Counted from the stretch's first letter, positions 19,581 through 28,617 are shown. The stretch: 44,493 nucleotides of DNA from Paracidovorax wautersii (GCA_009912175.1 WNDQ01000031.1:1-44493), one strand, 5' to 3'. The notes: generated from the letters alone by a model not told the origin. Numbers and translations: made by a program.

Positions 19581-21080
19581 TCAGGCGCGGCCTTCGGCGA
19601 CTTCGAGATCGCGTTTGGACGCCAGCGACTTGCGCACCGTGCTCCAGACGGCCCAGCCCAGCAGCACCGCCGTGAACCCCAGCAGACCCGCGCTGATGGG
19701 GCGGTCGATGAAGATCGACGGGTCGCCACGCGAGAGCAGCAGCGCACGGCGCAGGTTCTCTTCGACCATGGGGCCCAGGATGTAGCCCAGCAGCAGCGGC
19801 GCCGGCTCGAAGCGCAGCACCATCAGCGCGTAGCCCATGATGCCCAGCACCGCGACCATGTAGATGTCGAACTCGTTGTTGTTGACGCTGTACACGCCCA
19901 GGGCCACGAACACCAGAATGGCCGGGTACATCCAGGCGAAGGGAGTGCGCAGCAGCGCGACCCACATGCCGATGGTCGGCAGGTTCAGGATGACCAGCAT
20001 GATGTTGCCGATCATGAAGCTCACCACCAGGCCCCAGAACAGCTCGGGCTGCTCGGTGATCAGCATCGGCCCCGGCGTGATGCCATGGATGATGAGCGCG
20101 CCCAGCATCACGGCCATCACCGCGTCCCCCGGAATGCCCAGCGACAGCGAGGGCACGAAGGCGGTCTGGGCCGAGGCGTTGTTGGCCGACTCGGGCGCGG
20201 AGATGCCTTCGATGGCGCCCTTGCCGAAACGGCTCGGGTCCTTGGCCACGCGCTTTTCGATCGCATAGGACATGAAGGCCGCGATCGACGGGCCGACGCC
20301 CGGCAGCGCGCCCAGGGCCGAGCCGCGCAGCATGGGCGCGATGGTGTCGGTGAACTCCTTCTTGCTCGGCACCATCGAGCGCATCGTCACCTTCTCGGGC
20401 ACCTTGCTGGTTTCCGCGGCGTTGATGCAGCGCACGACCTCGGCCACGCCGAACAGGCCCATGGCCAGCGCCACCAGGCTGATGCCGTCCATCAGTTCCG
20501 GCACGTTGAAGTGGTAGCGCGCCACGCCCGAGTTGACGTCGGTGCCGACCATGCCCAGCAGCAGCCCGAAGACCACCATGGCCAGGCCCTTGGCGGCCGA
20601 GCCCGAGCTCATCGACGAGGCCGCGACCAGGCCCAGCACCATCATCGAGAAGAACTCGGCCGGGCCGAACTTCAGGCCGATTTCGGCGATGGCCGGCGAG
20701 AACAGCACCAGCAGGATCAGGCCCGACATGGCGCCCACCAGCGAGGCGATGGTGGTCACGAACAAGGCGATGCCCGCCTTGCCCTTGCTGGCCATCGGGT
20801 AGCCATCCAGGCAGGTCACGGCCGACGACGGCGTGCCCGGCAGGTTCAGCAGGATGGAAGCCGTGGAGCCGCCGTACTGCGCGCCGGCCAGCATGATGAT
20901 GGCCGCCGTGGGCGGGATGTGGTAGGTGATGGGCAGCAGCAGCGAGATCGCCGCCAGTGCGCCGATGCCTGGCAGCACACCCACGAAGGTGCCCAGGAAG
21001 ACACCGAAAAAGCAGTAGGCCAGGTTGATGGGCTCACCCGCGACTTGCAGGCCCAGCCAGAGATTGCTGAACAGTTCCAT
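19581..21080 (-). CDS. tctA: Tripartite tricarboxylate transporter large permease TctA
   Basis: A 499-residue inner-membrane protein with about 11-12 hydrophobic segments. It is the large channel subunit of a TTT importer, which works with the small subunit TctB and a periplasmic TctC protein to take up citrate or other carboxylates. The N-terminus (YCFFGVFLGTFVGVLPGIGA) holds the family's GVLPGIG motif; the second copy is GALPGVGPSIAAFMSY. FGKGAIEGISAPESANNA is also characteristic. It is intact, starts at ATG 21080 and lies 19 bases after tctB. No tctC gene is in the window; in this order, binding proteins are often numerous and encoded elsewhere. Confidence 0.95.
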   Translation of the reverse strand: MELFSNLWLGLQVAGEPINLAYCFFGVFLGTFVGVLPGIGALAAISLLLPITYHIPPTAAIIMLAGAQYGGSTASILLNLPGTPSSAVTCLDGYPMASKGKAGIALFVTTIASLVGAMSGLILLVLFSPAIAEIGLKFGPAEFFSMMVLGLVAASSMSSGSAAKGLAMVVFGLLLGMVGTDVNSGVARYHFNVPELMDGISLVALAMGLFGVAEVVRCINAAETSKVPEKVTMRSMVPSKKEFTDTIAPMLRGSALGALPGVGPSIAAFMSYAIEKRVAKDPSRFGKGAIEGISAPESANNASAQTAFVPSLSLGIPGDAVMAVMLGALIIHGITPGPMLITEQPELFWGLVVSFMIGNIMLVILNLPTIGMWVALLRTPFAWMYPAILVFVALGVYSVNNNEFDIYMVAVLGIMGYALMVLRFEPAPLLLGYILGPMVEENLRRALLLSRGDPSIFIDRPISAGLLGFTAVLLGWAVWSTVRKSLASKRDLEVAEGRA

Positions 21081-21099
21081 GGTGTTGTCTCCTATGCGC

Positions 21100-21543
21100 T
21101 CAAAGGCTCCAGGGCCAGGTCGGCAGAATCATCCGCAGGCCCACCGAGAAGATCAGGACCGTGAGCACCGTGATCGATGCGCACACCAGCAGCCGCGTCT
21201 TCAGCGGCATGGCCGACGGCACCAGCGCCAGCAGGCAGGTCAGGAAAGTGGCCGCCACCAGGCCCAGCCACTTGAGGGCCAGCGCGAAGAAGGCGATGCT
21301 GATCACCGACCAGAACAGGTTTTTCCACTGCACGACGATGCGCCCGCCCTGGCGGAACCAGGCCGGCCAGGCGATCAGCACGCCCAGCACGGCCAGGATC
21401 CAGCCCAGGATGACGGGGAAGTAGCCAGGGCCCATGCGGGCGGCCGTGCCGAAGGAGTACTGGCTGCCGTAGAGGGCAAAGAACACGCCGGCAGCCGCCA
21501 TGGCGAGCCCTCCGATGAGGTCATGAGTGTCTCGGTGTTTCAT
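21100..21543 (-). CDS. tctB: Tripartite tricarboxylate transporter small subunit TctB
   Basis: A 147-residue protein with four hydrophobic segments, the small membrane subunit of a TTT importer. ATG 21543 (MKHRDTHDLIGGLAMAAAG) fits the usual N-terminus; the longer open frame to 21675 is not conserved-looking. The motif YSFGTAARMGPGYFPVILGW is typical of TctB. It precedes tctA on the same strand and is its expected partner. Confidence 0.92.
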   Translation of the reverse strand: MKHRDTHDLIGGLAMAAAGVFFALYGSQYSFGTAARMGPGYFPVILGWILAVLGVLIAWPAWFRQGGRIVVQWKNLFWSVISIAFFALALKWLGLVAATFLTCLLALVPSAMPLKTRLLVCASITVLTVLIFSVGLRMILPTWPWSL

Positions 21544-21967
21544 GGGCGTGACAGGTGCTCCGGTTGTGGTTGTCAGGAAAGCGGCCCTCCCCGTTTCGCC
21601 TGGATGACCCTGCCTTTTGAATGGCGCGGACAAGCGCTTCAAAAAAAGGAGGCCAAAGAAAGTCCCTGACAGCAATAGTCGTCAAAAAATCTCAAGGAAA
21701 ACAGGGAATGCTCGATGCTGGCGAATCGTAGGAAAAACGACTGCACACCTCGACCGTAAAATTACGTATCAAGCACGATCGAACCGTTAAAAGCCGGGTT
21801 ATCCCGAAGAATTTTCCGCAAATGGTCGGCCCCGCGCCCTCGCCCCAGAGATCGGCCGGCCCACGTAGGCTCGCTCCCACAGACGGCTACAAGAGTGCCT
21901 TTCGGTGGCTGGCCCTGGGCGCCCGAACAATGGAGATTCCCTAGCCCCCGATCCGAAAGGAATCCCC
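21544..21967. other. 424-base intergenic region between divergent tctB and DUF892 genes
   Basis: No gene is seen. The middle part (about 21660-21830) is AT-richer and probably carries the promoters. CGTAA-AA-TTACG (21755-21766) is a small palindrome that could be an operator. At 21862-21880 the minus strand reads GTGGGAGCGAGCCTACGTGG, resembling one arm of a REP-type sequence, but no second copy is in the window. GAAAGGA at about 21954-21960 is the ribosome-binding site of the next gene. Confidence 0.5.
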
Positions 21968-22468
21968 ATGCCGATCAAAACCCTGCAGGACCTTTTCATC
22001 CACGAGCTCTCCGACATCAGCAATGCCGAAAAGCAGCTCACCCGCGCGTTGCCGCGCCTGGCGCGCGCCGCCGACAACCCCGGGCTGGCCGCCGCGTTCG
22101 AAACGCACCTGGAGGAAACGCGCGGCCAGATCGAGCGCATCGACACTCTGGTCGAAGGCAGCGACTTGCGGCTCAAGCGGGTCAAGTGCGCGGCCATGGA
22201 AGGCCTGATCGAGGAGGCCCGCGAGACCCTGGACGAGATCGGCAAAGGCCCCGTGCGCGATGCCGCCCTCATCGCGGCCGCGCAGCGTGTGGAGCATTAC
22301 GAGATCGCCGTCTACGGCACGCTCGTCGCGCTGGCCAAACAGCTCGGCCAGGACGAACATGCCCGCCTGCTGCACGAAACACTCGTCGAGGAAAAGGCGA
22401 CCGACGAGAAACTGACAACCCTGGCCAAGAGTCCCCAAGGCAACCCCAGGGCCGCACAGGTCGGATGA
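21968..22468 (+). CDS. DUF892 (YciE/YciF-type) ferritin-like protein
   Basis: A 166-residue all-helical protein of the DUF892 family (YciE/YciF), with a ferritin-like four-helix bundle. The start MPIKTLQDLFIHELSDISNA is diagnostic. Candidate metal ligands are the Glu and His residues in LHELSD-type, ETHLEETRGQIERID and AAQRVEHYEIAVYGT. Family members are linked to general stress and are often under RpoS control; the reaction is unknown. A clear GAAAGGA site lies 8 bases before the ATG. It is alone on the plus strand, followed by the MITE. Confidence 0.9.
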   Translation: MPIKTLQDLFIHELSDISNAEKQLTRALPRLARAADNPGLAAAFETHLEETRGQIERIDTLVEGSDLRLKRVKCAAMEGLIEEARETLDEIGKGPVRDAALIAAAQRVEHYEIAVYGTLVALAKQLGQDEHARLLHETLVEEKATDEKLTTLAKSPQGNPRAAQVG

Positions 22469-22580
22469 GCCCCATGCCGCCTGCCGCGCGCATCGGTGGC
22501 GCCGATGAACCAACCCTGAACGGCCGGCTAAGTCCTGCTTAAGCCCCACCTCGATAATGCCGGCTTCATGACAGGCCTTA

Positions 22581-22848
22581 GAACCTGTTCACGATCTTTT
22601 CATGGGGTGCGTTGCCCCGCCAGGGCAGTGGATGCAAGGCGCAAACCGCAGGCGGGCTGGTGGCCCGGCGAGGATTTGCAACGCCGCAGACGCTGCCTTG
22701 GCGGGGCAACCCAAAGGGCATGGCTCCAAAACGTGCCCGCTCCGCGTTGCACGCCTTGACGAGGCCACCGGCATCGCCTGCGGCCTGCGCCTTGATCGCA
22801 CGCGTTTTGAAGCCATGCGCACCCCATGAAAAGATCGTGAACAGGTTC
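22581..22848. mobile_element. 268-bp MITE-like element with 31-bp perfect terminal repeats
   Basis: Perfect 31-bp inverted repeats at 22581-22611 and 22818-22848 begin GAACCTGTTCACGATCTTTT. They are flanked by TTA on both sides (22578-22580, 22849-22851), a likely 3-bp target duplication as IS5-family elements make. The interior has two adjacent stem-loops: GTTGCCCCGCCA with TGGCGGGGCAAC (22611-22622/22699-22710), and arms at 22719-22733/22803-22817 with one mismatch. The two halves are also inverted copies of each other (22639-22666 with 22763-22790), so the whole element is one imperfect palindrome. It encodes no credible protein. A non-autonomous element moved by an IS5-type transposase is the best reading. 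Confidence 0.75.
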
Positions 22849-22970
22849 TTACGGGGCCCACGGCAGGACGGCAGGCATGCAGACTACTTTTTCGAGAACC
22901 CGGGACACAGCATCCTCAACACGCGCCACGCAGCGCAACGCCCGCACAGCGGGCAGCAGGGCCTGACGCC

Positions 22971-24272
22971 GTGGCCGCCGCATGGGCACGCGTCTTGGGG
23001 TTGGCCGTTTGCTACGGTCTGCTGGCCCTGTTTTCCAGCTGGCTGACCGACCAGCCCTCCATGGTGGCGCTGTCGCCGCTGGGGCCGGGCTGGCTGGCCA
23101 GCGGGCTGATCTTCGGCGCCGCGCTGCTGACCCCGCGTTCGCAATGGCCGCAGGTGCTGGGTGCCGGCGCATTGGGCGCTTTTTTCTGGGCCTGGCTGTG
23201 GGCTGACCTGGGCCTGACGGGCGCGCTGGCGATTGCCGCCACCGAAGTGCTGGCCGTGCTGTTCGGCGTGGCCGTGACGGCGGCCACACGCCCCCCGCGC
23301 GAAAGCAGCCGGCCCTATGCCGGGCTGATGTCGGCGGGCGCGCTGGTGCTGGGCATTGCGGCCTCGGCCGTGCTGTCGGCGCTGATGCTGGCGGCGGTGC
23401 GCTCGCTCGTGGGCTGGTCGGGCGACTTCTGGCCCGTGGCCCGGCAGATCGCCGCCGCGGTCTTTACCGGGCTGCTGGTGATCGTGCCCATCCTGGACAC
23501 GCTCGGCCAGTTCCGCGTGCAGCGCTCGGGCGGGCTGGGCATGCGCCGCTTCGTGGCGGGCCTGGCGGCGGCCGCGGCGCTGCTGCTCATCATGCTGGTC
23601 GTGTTCACGCCGCTGGGTCTCAAGTACCTCGGGCCGATCGTGGCCACCTTCACCTACCTGCCGCTGCCCTTCCTGGTGCTGGTCGTTTTGCTGTGGGGCG
23701 GCGCGGGGTCGGCGCTGGCCATGCTGCTGTGCGCGGCGCTGGCCTCGTCGTGCCTCTACCTGGGTGGCGGTCCTTTCCTGGTGACCGAAAACTTCCCCAG
23801 CGAGGCGCTGCTGGAGGTGCAGGGCTTCGTGGTCGTCTGCGCGCTCATGGTGCTGACCATCCGTGGCCTGTCCGAAGGCTACCGGCGCGCGCGTGAACGT
23901 GCCCAGACCTGGCAACTGCGCTACGAGCGCGCGCTGGACGCCGCTTCCGTTGCCATTGCCGAATTCGACGCGGTCACGGGCCGCGCGCTGTGGTGCGCCC
24001 AGCTCGACCGCGTGCTGGGCGCCGAAGCGGTGCAGCCCAGCCACATCGGCGACTGGCACAACCAGGCCGAGGCGACCGACCAGGGCCGCCTGCGCCAGGC
24101 CTGGCAGGACGTGGCCAGCGGCATGCGGCCCGGCAGCCGCCAGCCGTTGCGCCTGCGCGGGCGCCACCGGCCGGCGGCGCGGCTCGAACAGCAACTCGTG
24201 CCCGTGCGCGGGCCCGACGGCAGCGTCGAAAGCGTGATCGTGCTGCTGCGATCCCCCGACAGCGAGGAATGA
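22971..24272 (+). CDS. MASE1-type membrane sensor with PAS-like tail and no output domain
   Basis: A 433-residue protein. Residues 1 to about 310 form eight or more membrane segments of the MASE1 sensory type (SPLGPGWLASGLIFGAALLT, VTAATRPPRESSRPY). A short helical linker (RRARERAQTWQLRYERALDA) leads to a PAS-like region (about 325-430: SVAIAEFDAVTGRALW, QQLVPVRGPDGSVESVIVLL). MASE1 domains normally precede GGDEF, EAL or histidine kinase domains; none is present and the frame ends cleanly at PDSEE. The GTG start at 22971 is the earliest plausible start with weak ribosome-binding sequence; the true start is uncertain. It lies 122 bases after the MITE. The next gene begins 28 bases later. Confidence 0.7.
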   Translation: MAAAWARVLGLAVCYGLLALFSSWLTDQPSMVALSPLGPGWLASGLIFGAALLTPRSQWPQVLGAGALGAFFWAWLWADLGLTGALAIAATEVLAVLFGVAVTAATRPPRESSRPYAGLMSAGALVLGIAASAVLSALMLAAVRSLVGWSGDFWPVARQIAAAVFTGLLVIVPILDTLGQFRVQRSGGLGMRRFVAGLAAAAALLLIMLVVFTPLGLKYLGPIVATFTYLPLPFLVLVVLLWGGAGSALAMLLCAALASSCLYLGGGPFLVTENFPSEALLEVQGFVVVCALMVLTIRGLSEGYRRARERAQTWQLRYERALDAASVAIAEFDAVTGRALWCAQLDRVLGAEAVQPSHIGDWHNQAEATDQGRLRQAWQDVASGMRPGSRQPLRLRGRHRPAARLEQQLVPVRGPDGSVESVIVLLRSPDSEE

Positions 24273-24300
24273 CGGCTTTGCGCCCCGCTCCATTCACACC

Positions 24301-25092
24301 ATGACCTCGCAAGCCGTTCTTCTCGTCCATGGCCTGGGCGGAACCGAGTACGACCTGGGCATGCTGGGCAAGCAGTTGCGCCAGGCGGGTTTCGACGCCC
24401 ATACGCTGACGCTGCCGGGCCACGGCGGCAAGCCCGAGGACCTGCTGCCGGTGGCCTGGACCGAGTGGCTCGACGCCGTGCGCGAGCGCTACCGCGCCTT
24501 GCGCGCCAGCCATGACACCGTGCACCTGGTGGGCATGTGCATGGGCGCGCTGCTGGCCGTGGAGGCCGCCAAGCGCGAAGGCCACGGCGATGCCCAAACC
24601 GGCAACGGCGGTGGCGGCCGGCTGGTCGCGCTGGCCCCGCCCGTGTTTATCGACGGCTGGTCCACGCCCTGGTACCGCTTTGCGCGCCACGTCGTCTACC
24701 GCATCGCGCCGCTGGCGCGCCGTGTGCGCGTCAACGAGGAAGAGCCCTACGGCGTCAAGAACGACCGCCTGCGCGCCATCGTCAAGAACCGCTTGCTGCG
24801 CGGCGACGGCTTCCATTACCCCTGGGTGCCGCTGACCTGCATCCGCGAAGTCGACCGCCTGCGCCGCAACGTGATGCGCGGGCTGGACACCATCGCCTGC
24901 CCCACCCTGGTGGTGCATGCACGCGAGGACGAACTGACCAGCCTGCGCTCGGCCCACTTCCTGGTCGACGGCATCAACGCCGCCAACCCGGGCCAGGCCA
25001 GCCTGGTCACGCTCGACAACAGCTACCACATGATCTGCGTGGACAACGACCGCGAGCGCGTGGCCAACAGCGTGCTCGAATTTTTACGCTGA
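24301..25092 (+). CDS. Alpha/beta hydrolase with a cysteine nucleophile
   Basis: A 263-residue hydrolase of the serine aminopeptidase/Est30 carboxylesterase type. HGLGG at His10 forms the oxyanion hole. The nucleophile elbow is G-M-C80-M-G rather than GxSxG, so cysteine replaces serine, as in dienelactone hydrolase. Asp210 (HAREDE) and His243 (NSYHMI) complete a triad. The SYHMIxxDxxR ending is typical of the carboxylesterase group. It has no signal peptide. It follows the MASE1 protein by 28 bases and may share its transcript. Its 3' end overlaps that of the convergent MFS gene by 9 bases. Substrate unknown. Confidence 0.85.
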   Translation: MTSQAVLLVHGLGGTEYDLGMLGKQLRQAGFDAHTLTLPGHGGKPEDLLPVAWTEWLDAVRERYRALRASHDTVHLVGMCMGALLAVEAAKREGHGDAQTGNGGGGRLVALAPPVFIDGWSTPWYRFARHVVYRIAPLARRVRVNEEEPYGVKNDRLRAIVKNRLLRGDGFHYPWVPLTCIREVDRLRRNVMRGLDTIACPTLVVHAREDELTSLRSAHFLVDGINAANPGQASLVTLDNSYHMICVDNDRERVANSVLEFLR

Positions 25093-26233
25093 GCCGGCGG
25101 TGTTTGCGTCGTCCGTGGCCGGCCGGCCCAGGCGCCACACCAGCACCGGCAAGGCCAGCAGCGTGAGCGCGGAAAACAGCGCCCCGGCCAGGAAGGTGCC
25201 CTGCGGGCCAACCCAGTCCCACAGCCCGCCGGCCAGCACGCTGGCCACCAGCAGCGCCACGCCCGTGAGCAGATTGAACATGCCGAAGGCCGTGCCGCGC
25301 AGTTCGGCCGGCGCGTTGTCGGCCACGAGCGTGGCGAACACACCCTGCGTGAAGCCCATGTGCAGGCCCCACAGCACGACGCCCACCATCAGCCCCACGG
25401 TGCCGGGCGCCCAGGCCAGCACCAGATCGGCCGCCACCAGCAGCCCCAGGCCCACGGCCAGCACGCTGACGCGGTTGACGCGGTCCGACAGCACGCCGGC
25501 CGGATAGGCCGACACCGAATAGGCCAGCGCCATGACGACCAGCACCGCCGGCGCCCACATCAGCGACAGGCCCAGCGACTGCGCGCGCAGAATCAGAAAC
25601 GCCTCGCTGAAGCGCGCCAGCGTGAAGACGACGGCCACGGCCACCACCCACCAGTAGCGCCGGCACCACCGCGATCCAGAACACGGCCTGGAAGTGGCTG
25701 GCCGTCAGCCACATCAGCCCGATGGCCAGCAAGGGCCCGGCAAAGGCGCCGATGGTGTCCAGCGTCTGGCGCAGCCCGAAGGCGGCCCCGCGCATCGGCG
25801 CGGGCGTGAGGTCGGCTACCAGCGCATCGCGCGGCGCGCCGCGCACGCCCTTGCCGATCCGGTCGACAAAACGTGCGCCCACCAGCCAGTCCAGCGAAAC
25901 GCCCAGCGCAAACACCGGCTTGGTCAGCGCCGCCATGCCGTAGCCGATCACCGCCAGCATCTTGCGTTTGCCCAGCTTGTCGCTGATGGCGCCCGAAAAC
26001 ACCTTGGTGATGGACGCCGTCGCCTCCGCGATGCCTTCGATGATGCCCACGCTCAGCGCCGAGGCGCCCAGCACCGTCACCATGTACAGCGGCAGCAGCG
26101 CGTGGATCATCTCGGACGAAATGTCCATGAACATCGAGACAAAGCCCAGCGCCCAGACGCCGCGCGGAATGGCGGAGCGGCCCTTGGCGGCCTCGGGAAC
26201 AGCGGAAGACGAGGTGGGTTCAGCGGGTTTCAT
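25084..26233 (-). pseudogene. MFS transporter split by a deletion and frameshift
   Basis: The N-terminal half (from MKPAEPTSSSAVPEAAKGRS) and the C-terminal half lie in different frames. The first frame gives six membrane segments with ISDKLGKRKMLAVIGYGMAA and FVDRIGKGVRGAPRDALVAD, up to FWIAVVPAL. The second resumes at RYWWVVAVAVVFTLARFSEA and ends at 25084. The switch is at about 25655-25665. The central cytoplasmic loop expected between segments 6 and 7 is almost absent, so a small deletion, not a single-base indel, is likely. No active full-length protein is expected. The family resembles MFS proteins with a multidrug or unknown role, found near heavy-metal genes. Confidence 0.85.
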
Positions 26234-26300
26234 ACGGTCGGATCAATCCAGAAGATCAAGGAATGGCAACGAAAAGAAAACAGAAAAACGACGGCCCTGT

Positions 26301-27662
26301 TCACAGCCCCAGGCCGAGCTTGAGCAGCAGGCCGAGCAACGCGCAGGCGGTGATCACCTCGATCACGCCGCGTCGCCAGCGGAACAGCGCCAGCGCGGCC
26401 GCCACGGTGATCAGCGCCGCGCCCACATCGAGCGCGCCGGCCAACCCTTGCGGCCACAGCACGTGGTAGCCGAAGAACACCGCCAGGTTCACGATCACGC
26501 CGACCACGGCGGCCGTGATGGCCGTCAGCGGCGCGGTGAACTTGAGGTCTTCCTTGGTCGCTTCCACCAGCGGGCCGCCGGCCAGGATGAACAGAAAAGA
26601 TGGCAGGAAGGTGAACCACGTCACCACCACCGCGCCCAGTGCGCCGGCCCAGAACAGGTGCGCCTCGCCCAGCCAGGCATGCGCGTAGGCCGCCACGAAA
26701 CCGACAAAAGCGACCACCATGATCAGCGGCCCCGGCGTGGTCTCGCCCAGCGCCAGGCCGTCGATCATCTGCGCTGGCGTGAGCCAGGCATGATGCTCGA
26801 CCGCGCCCTGGAAGATGTAGGGCAGCACCGCGTAGGCGCCGCCAAAATTCAGCAGTGCGGCCTTGGTGAAGAACCAGCCCAGCGCCGCATAAGCGCCCTG
26901 CCCCGGCAGCCCGAGCAGCAGCCCCATCGGCACGGCCCACAGCAGCAGCCCCACAAGGCCCACCACCGCCAGCCGCCGCCAGTTCAGGCGTGCGTGCGCG
27001 GGTGTCGGCGTGTCGTCGTCGATCAGCGCCGGGCCGTAGCCGGCCTTGGCGCCGCCATGCCCCGCGCCCGCACGGAAACGCTCGGGCCAGCGCCGGCCGG
27101 CGAGCCAACCGAACAGCGCGGCCGCGGCCACGATCAGCGGGAACGGCAGCGCCAGCGCAAAGATGCCAACAAAGGCGGCCGCCGCCACGCCCATCAGCAG
27201 CCCGTTCTTGAGCACGCGCGAGCCGATGCGCCAGGCCGCATGCAGGACGATGGCCGTCACCGCCGGCTTGATGCCGTAGAACAGCCCGGCGACCGCTGGC
27301 ACGTCGCCATAGGCCACGTACAGCCACGACAGCGCGATCAGCACCAGCAGCGACGGCAGCACGAACAGCCCGCCGGCCACGACACCGCCCCAGGTGCGGT
27401 GCATCAGCCAGCCGATGTAGGTGGCCAGCTGCTGCGCCTCGGGGCCCGGCAGCAGCATGCAGTAGTTGAGCGCGTGCAGGAAACGCCGCTCGCTGATCCA
27501 GCGGCGGCGCTCGACCAGCTCGGTATGCATGATGGCGATCTGCCCGGCCGGCCCGCCAAAGCTGATGAAGCCGAGCTTGAGCCAGAAACGCAAAGCTTCG
27601 CCGAAGCTCACCGCGCGCGGCGGTTCAGTATCCGGCGCGGGGTCGCTGGAGTGCGTGTGCAT
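26301..27662 (-). CDS. chrA: Chromate efflux transporter ChrA
   Basis: A 453-residue inner-membrane protein of the CHR family, with two homologous halves. The N-terminal half opens FWLKLGFISFGGPAGQIAIM with RFLHALNYCMLLPGPEAQQL. The second begins GWFFTKAALLNFGGAYAVLP with DGLALGETTPGPLIMVVAFV. The conserved FGGP and PGP motifs are present. It exports chromate by proton-linked transport. It starts at ATG 27662, 28 bases after the chrB stop, so the two genes are one operon under the chrB promoter. Both are intact. Confidence 0.95.
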   Translation of the reverse strand: MHTHSSDPAPDTEPPRAVSFGEALRFWLKLGFISFGGPAGQIAIMHTELVERRRWISERRFLHALNYCMLLPGPEAQQLATYIGWLMHRTWGGVVAGGLFVLPSLLVLIALSWLYVAYGDVPAVAGLFYGIKPAVTAIVLHAAWRIGSRVLKNGLLMGVAAAAFVGIFALALPFPLIVAAAALFGWLAGRRWPERFRAGAGHGGAKAGYGPALIDDDTPTPAHARLNWRRLAVVGLVGLLLWAVPMGLLLGLPGQGAYAALGWFFTKAALLNFGGAYAVLPYIFQGAVEHHAWLTPAQMIDGLALGETTPGPLIMVVAFVGFVAAYAHAWLGEAHLFWAGALGAVVVTWFTFLPSFLFILAGGPLVEATKEDLKFTAPLTAITAAVVGVIVNLAVFFGYHVLWPQGLAGALDVGAALITVAAALALFRWRRGVIEVITACALLGLLLKLGLGL

Positions 27663-27690
27663 GACTTGCCTTTGTGGAAGAAATGATCGA

Positions 27691-28617
27691 TCAGCGGTCG
27701 AGACCGGCCAGCAGCGCGTCGAAGACCCGGCTGGCCTCGTCCAGCAGCACATCGTCGTCGCCATGGGTCTGGCGCAGTCCCGCCAGGATGCGTTCGAGCC
27801 CCGCCGCTTCGGGGGGCTGGATGCCGCCGGCGTCCAGGTAATGGACGATGGCCGCCATCTGCTGCAGGCCCGCCGACTGCAGGGCGAACGAGGCCAGCAG
27901 GGTCTCGAAAGTCACACGCGCGCCGACGTGGGAAAAAGTCGCGCCGTCGAAGTCGAAACCCAGCGCCTGCGGCGGGCAGTCGGCCGGCGTGCGCAGCCAC
28001 AGCATGCGCGCCTGCGGGTCGATGAAACGGCGGATCAGCCAGGCGCTGGAAAGCCGGTCTACCCAGGGCCGCGCGCGCGTGGCCCACAGCCGGCCCTGGT
28101 ATTGCGCGGCGTCGAGCACCGCGATCTCGCCGTCGTTGCGCGTGGGCTCGCCGGGCGACAGCACTCGGTTGGCGTCCGCTTCCAGCGTCTGCAGCGCTTG
28201 CGCCACCTGGCGGCTCGCCTCGCCTGGAAAGAAGTCGATGGCGGCGATCTGCGCCTGCGTCTTCTTGAGCTTGCGCAGCTGCTTGAACACGTCCATGACC
28301 GTGTCCGCGTCCAGTTGGGCACGCACGCGGCCGGTTTCCTGCAGCACGGGGGCGTAGTCGCCGGCGCGGTCGAACAGGGCCTGCAGTTCGGCGTCGGCCA
28401 CGGCGGGCGCGGTCCGCATCAGGTAGGCGCTGCCGCCGTGCGTGGTCACGTCCTGCGCCACGCCGGCCAGCGTGGCCTCGCAATCGGTGCGCGCGGGCAT
28501 CAGGTAGACGCCGTCGCGCAGCACCGCCGCCCCGCAGGCCTTGAGCGTGCGCCAGGCCCGCATGCGCGCGGTCGCGTTCTCTGTCGGCAGGGAAAGAATC
28601 AGGGTCAGCCAGTCCAT
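27691..28617 (-). CDS. chrB: Chromate resistance regulator ChrB
   Basis: A 308-residue ChrB protein, the usual length. The N-terminal domain (TLILSLPTENATARMRAWRT, CGAAVLRDGVYLMPA) is thought to bind DNA, and the C-terminal domain (RLWATRARPWVDRLSSAWLI, DPQARMLWLRTPADCP, FDGATFSHVGARVTFETLL) is the chromate-resistance domain with conserved His and Cys. Family members sense chromate and control chrBA. It starts at ATG 28617 directly after paired TGTAGAG repeats, a candidate operator. Confidence 0.94.
   Translation of the reverse strand: MDWLTLILSLPTENATARMRAWRTLKACGAAVLRDGVYLMPARTDCEATLAGVAQDVTTHGGSAYLMRTAPAVADAELQALFDRAGDYAPVLQETGRVRAQLDADTVMDVFKQLRKLKKTQAQIAAIDFFPGEASRQVAQALQTLEADANRVLSPGEPTRNDGEIAVLDAAQYQGRLWATRARPWVDRLSSAWLIRRFIDPQARMLWLRTPADCPPQALGFDFDGATFSHVGARVTFETLLASFALQSAGLQQMAAIVHYLDAGGIQPPEAAGLERILAGLRQTHGDDDVLLDEASRVFDALLAGLDR

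Noticed and set aside
21857-21890. REP-like arm GTGGGAGCGAGCCTAC on the minus strand
   Set aside because: Only one copy and no inverted partner is in the window, so it cannot be called a REP element.
22568-22861. Small open frames inside the MITE
   Set aside because: They are near mirror images of each other produced by the palindrome and show no protein-like features.
26263-27686. Long plus-strand open frames opposite chrA, the receptor and the fet/fec region
   Set aside because: They are typical antisense frames of GC-rich coding sequence, with repetitive RHQA-rich composition and no ribosome-binding sites.
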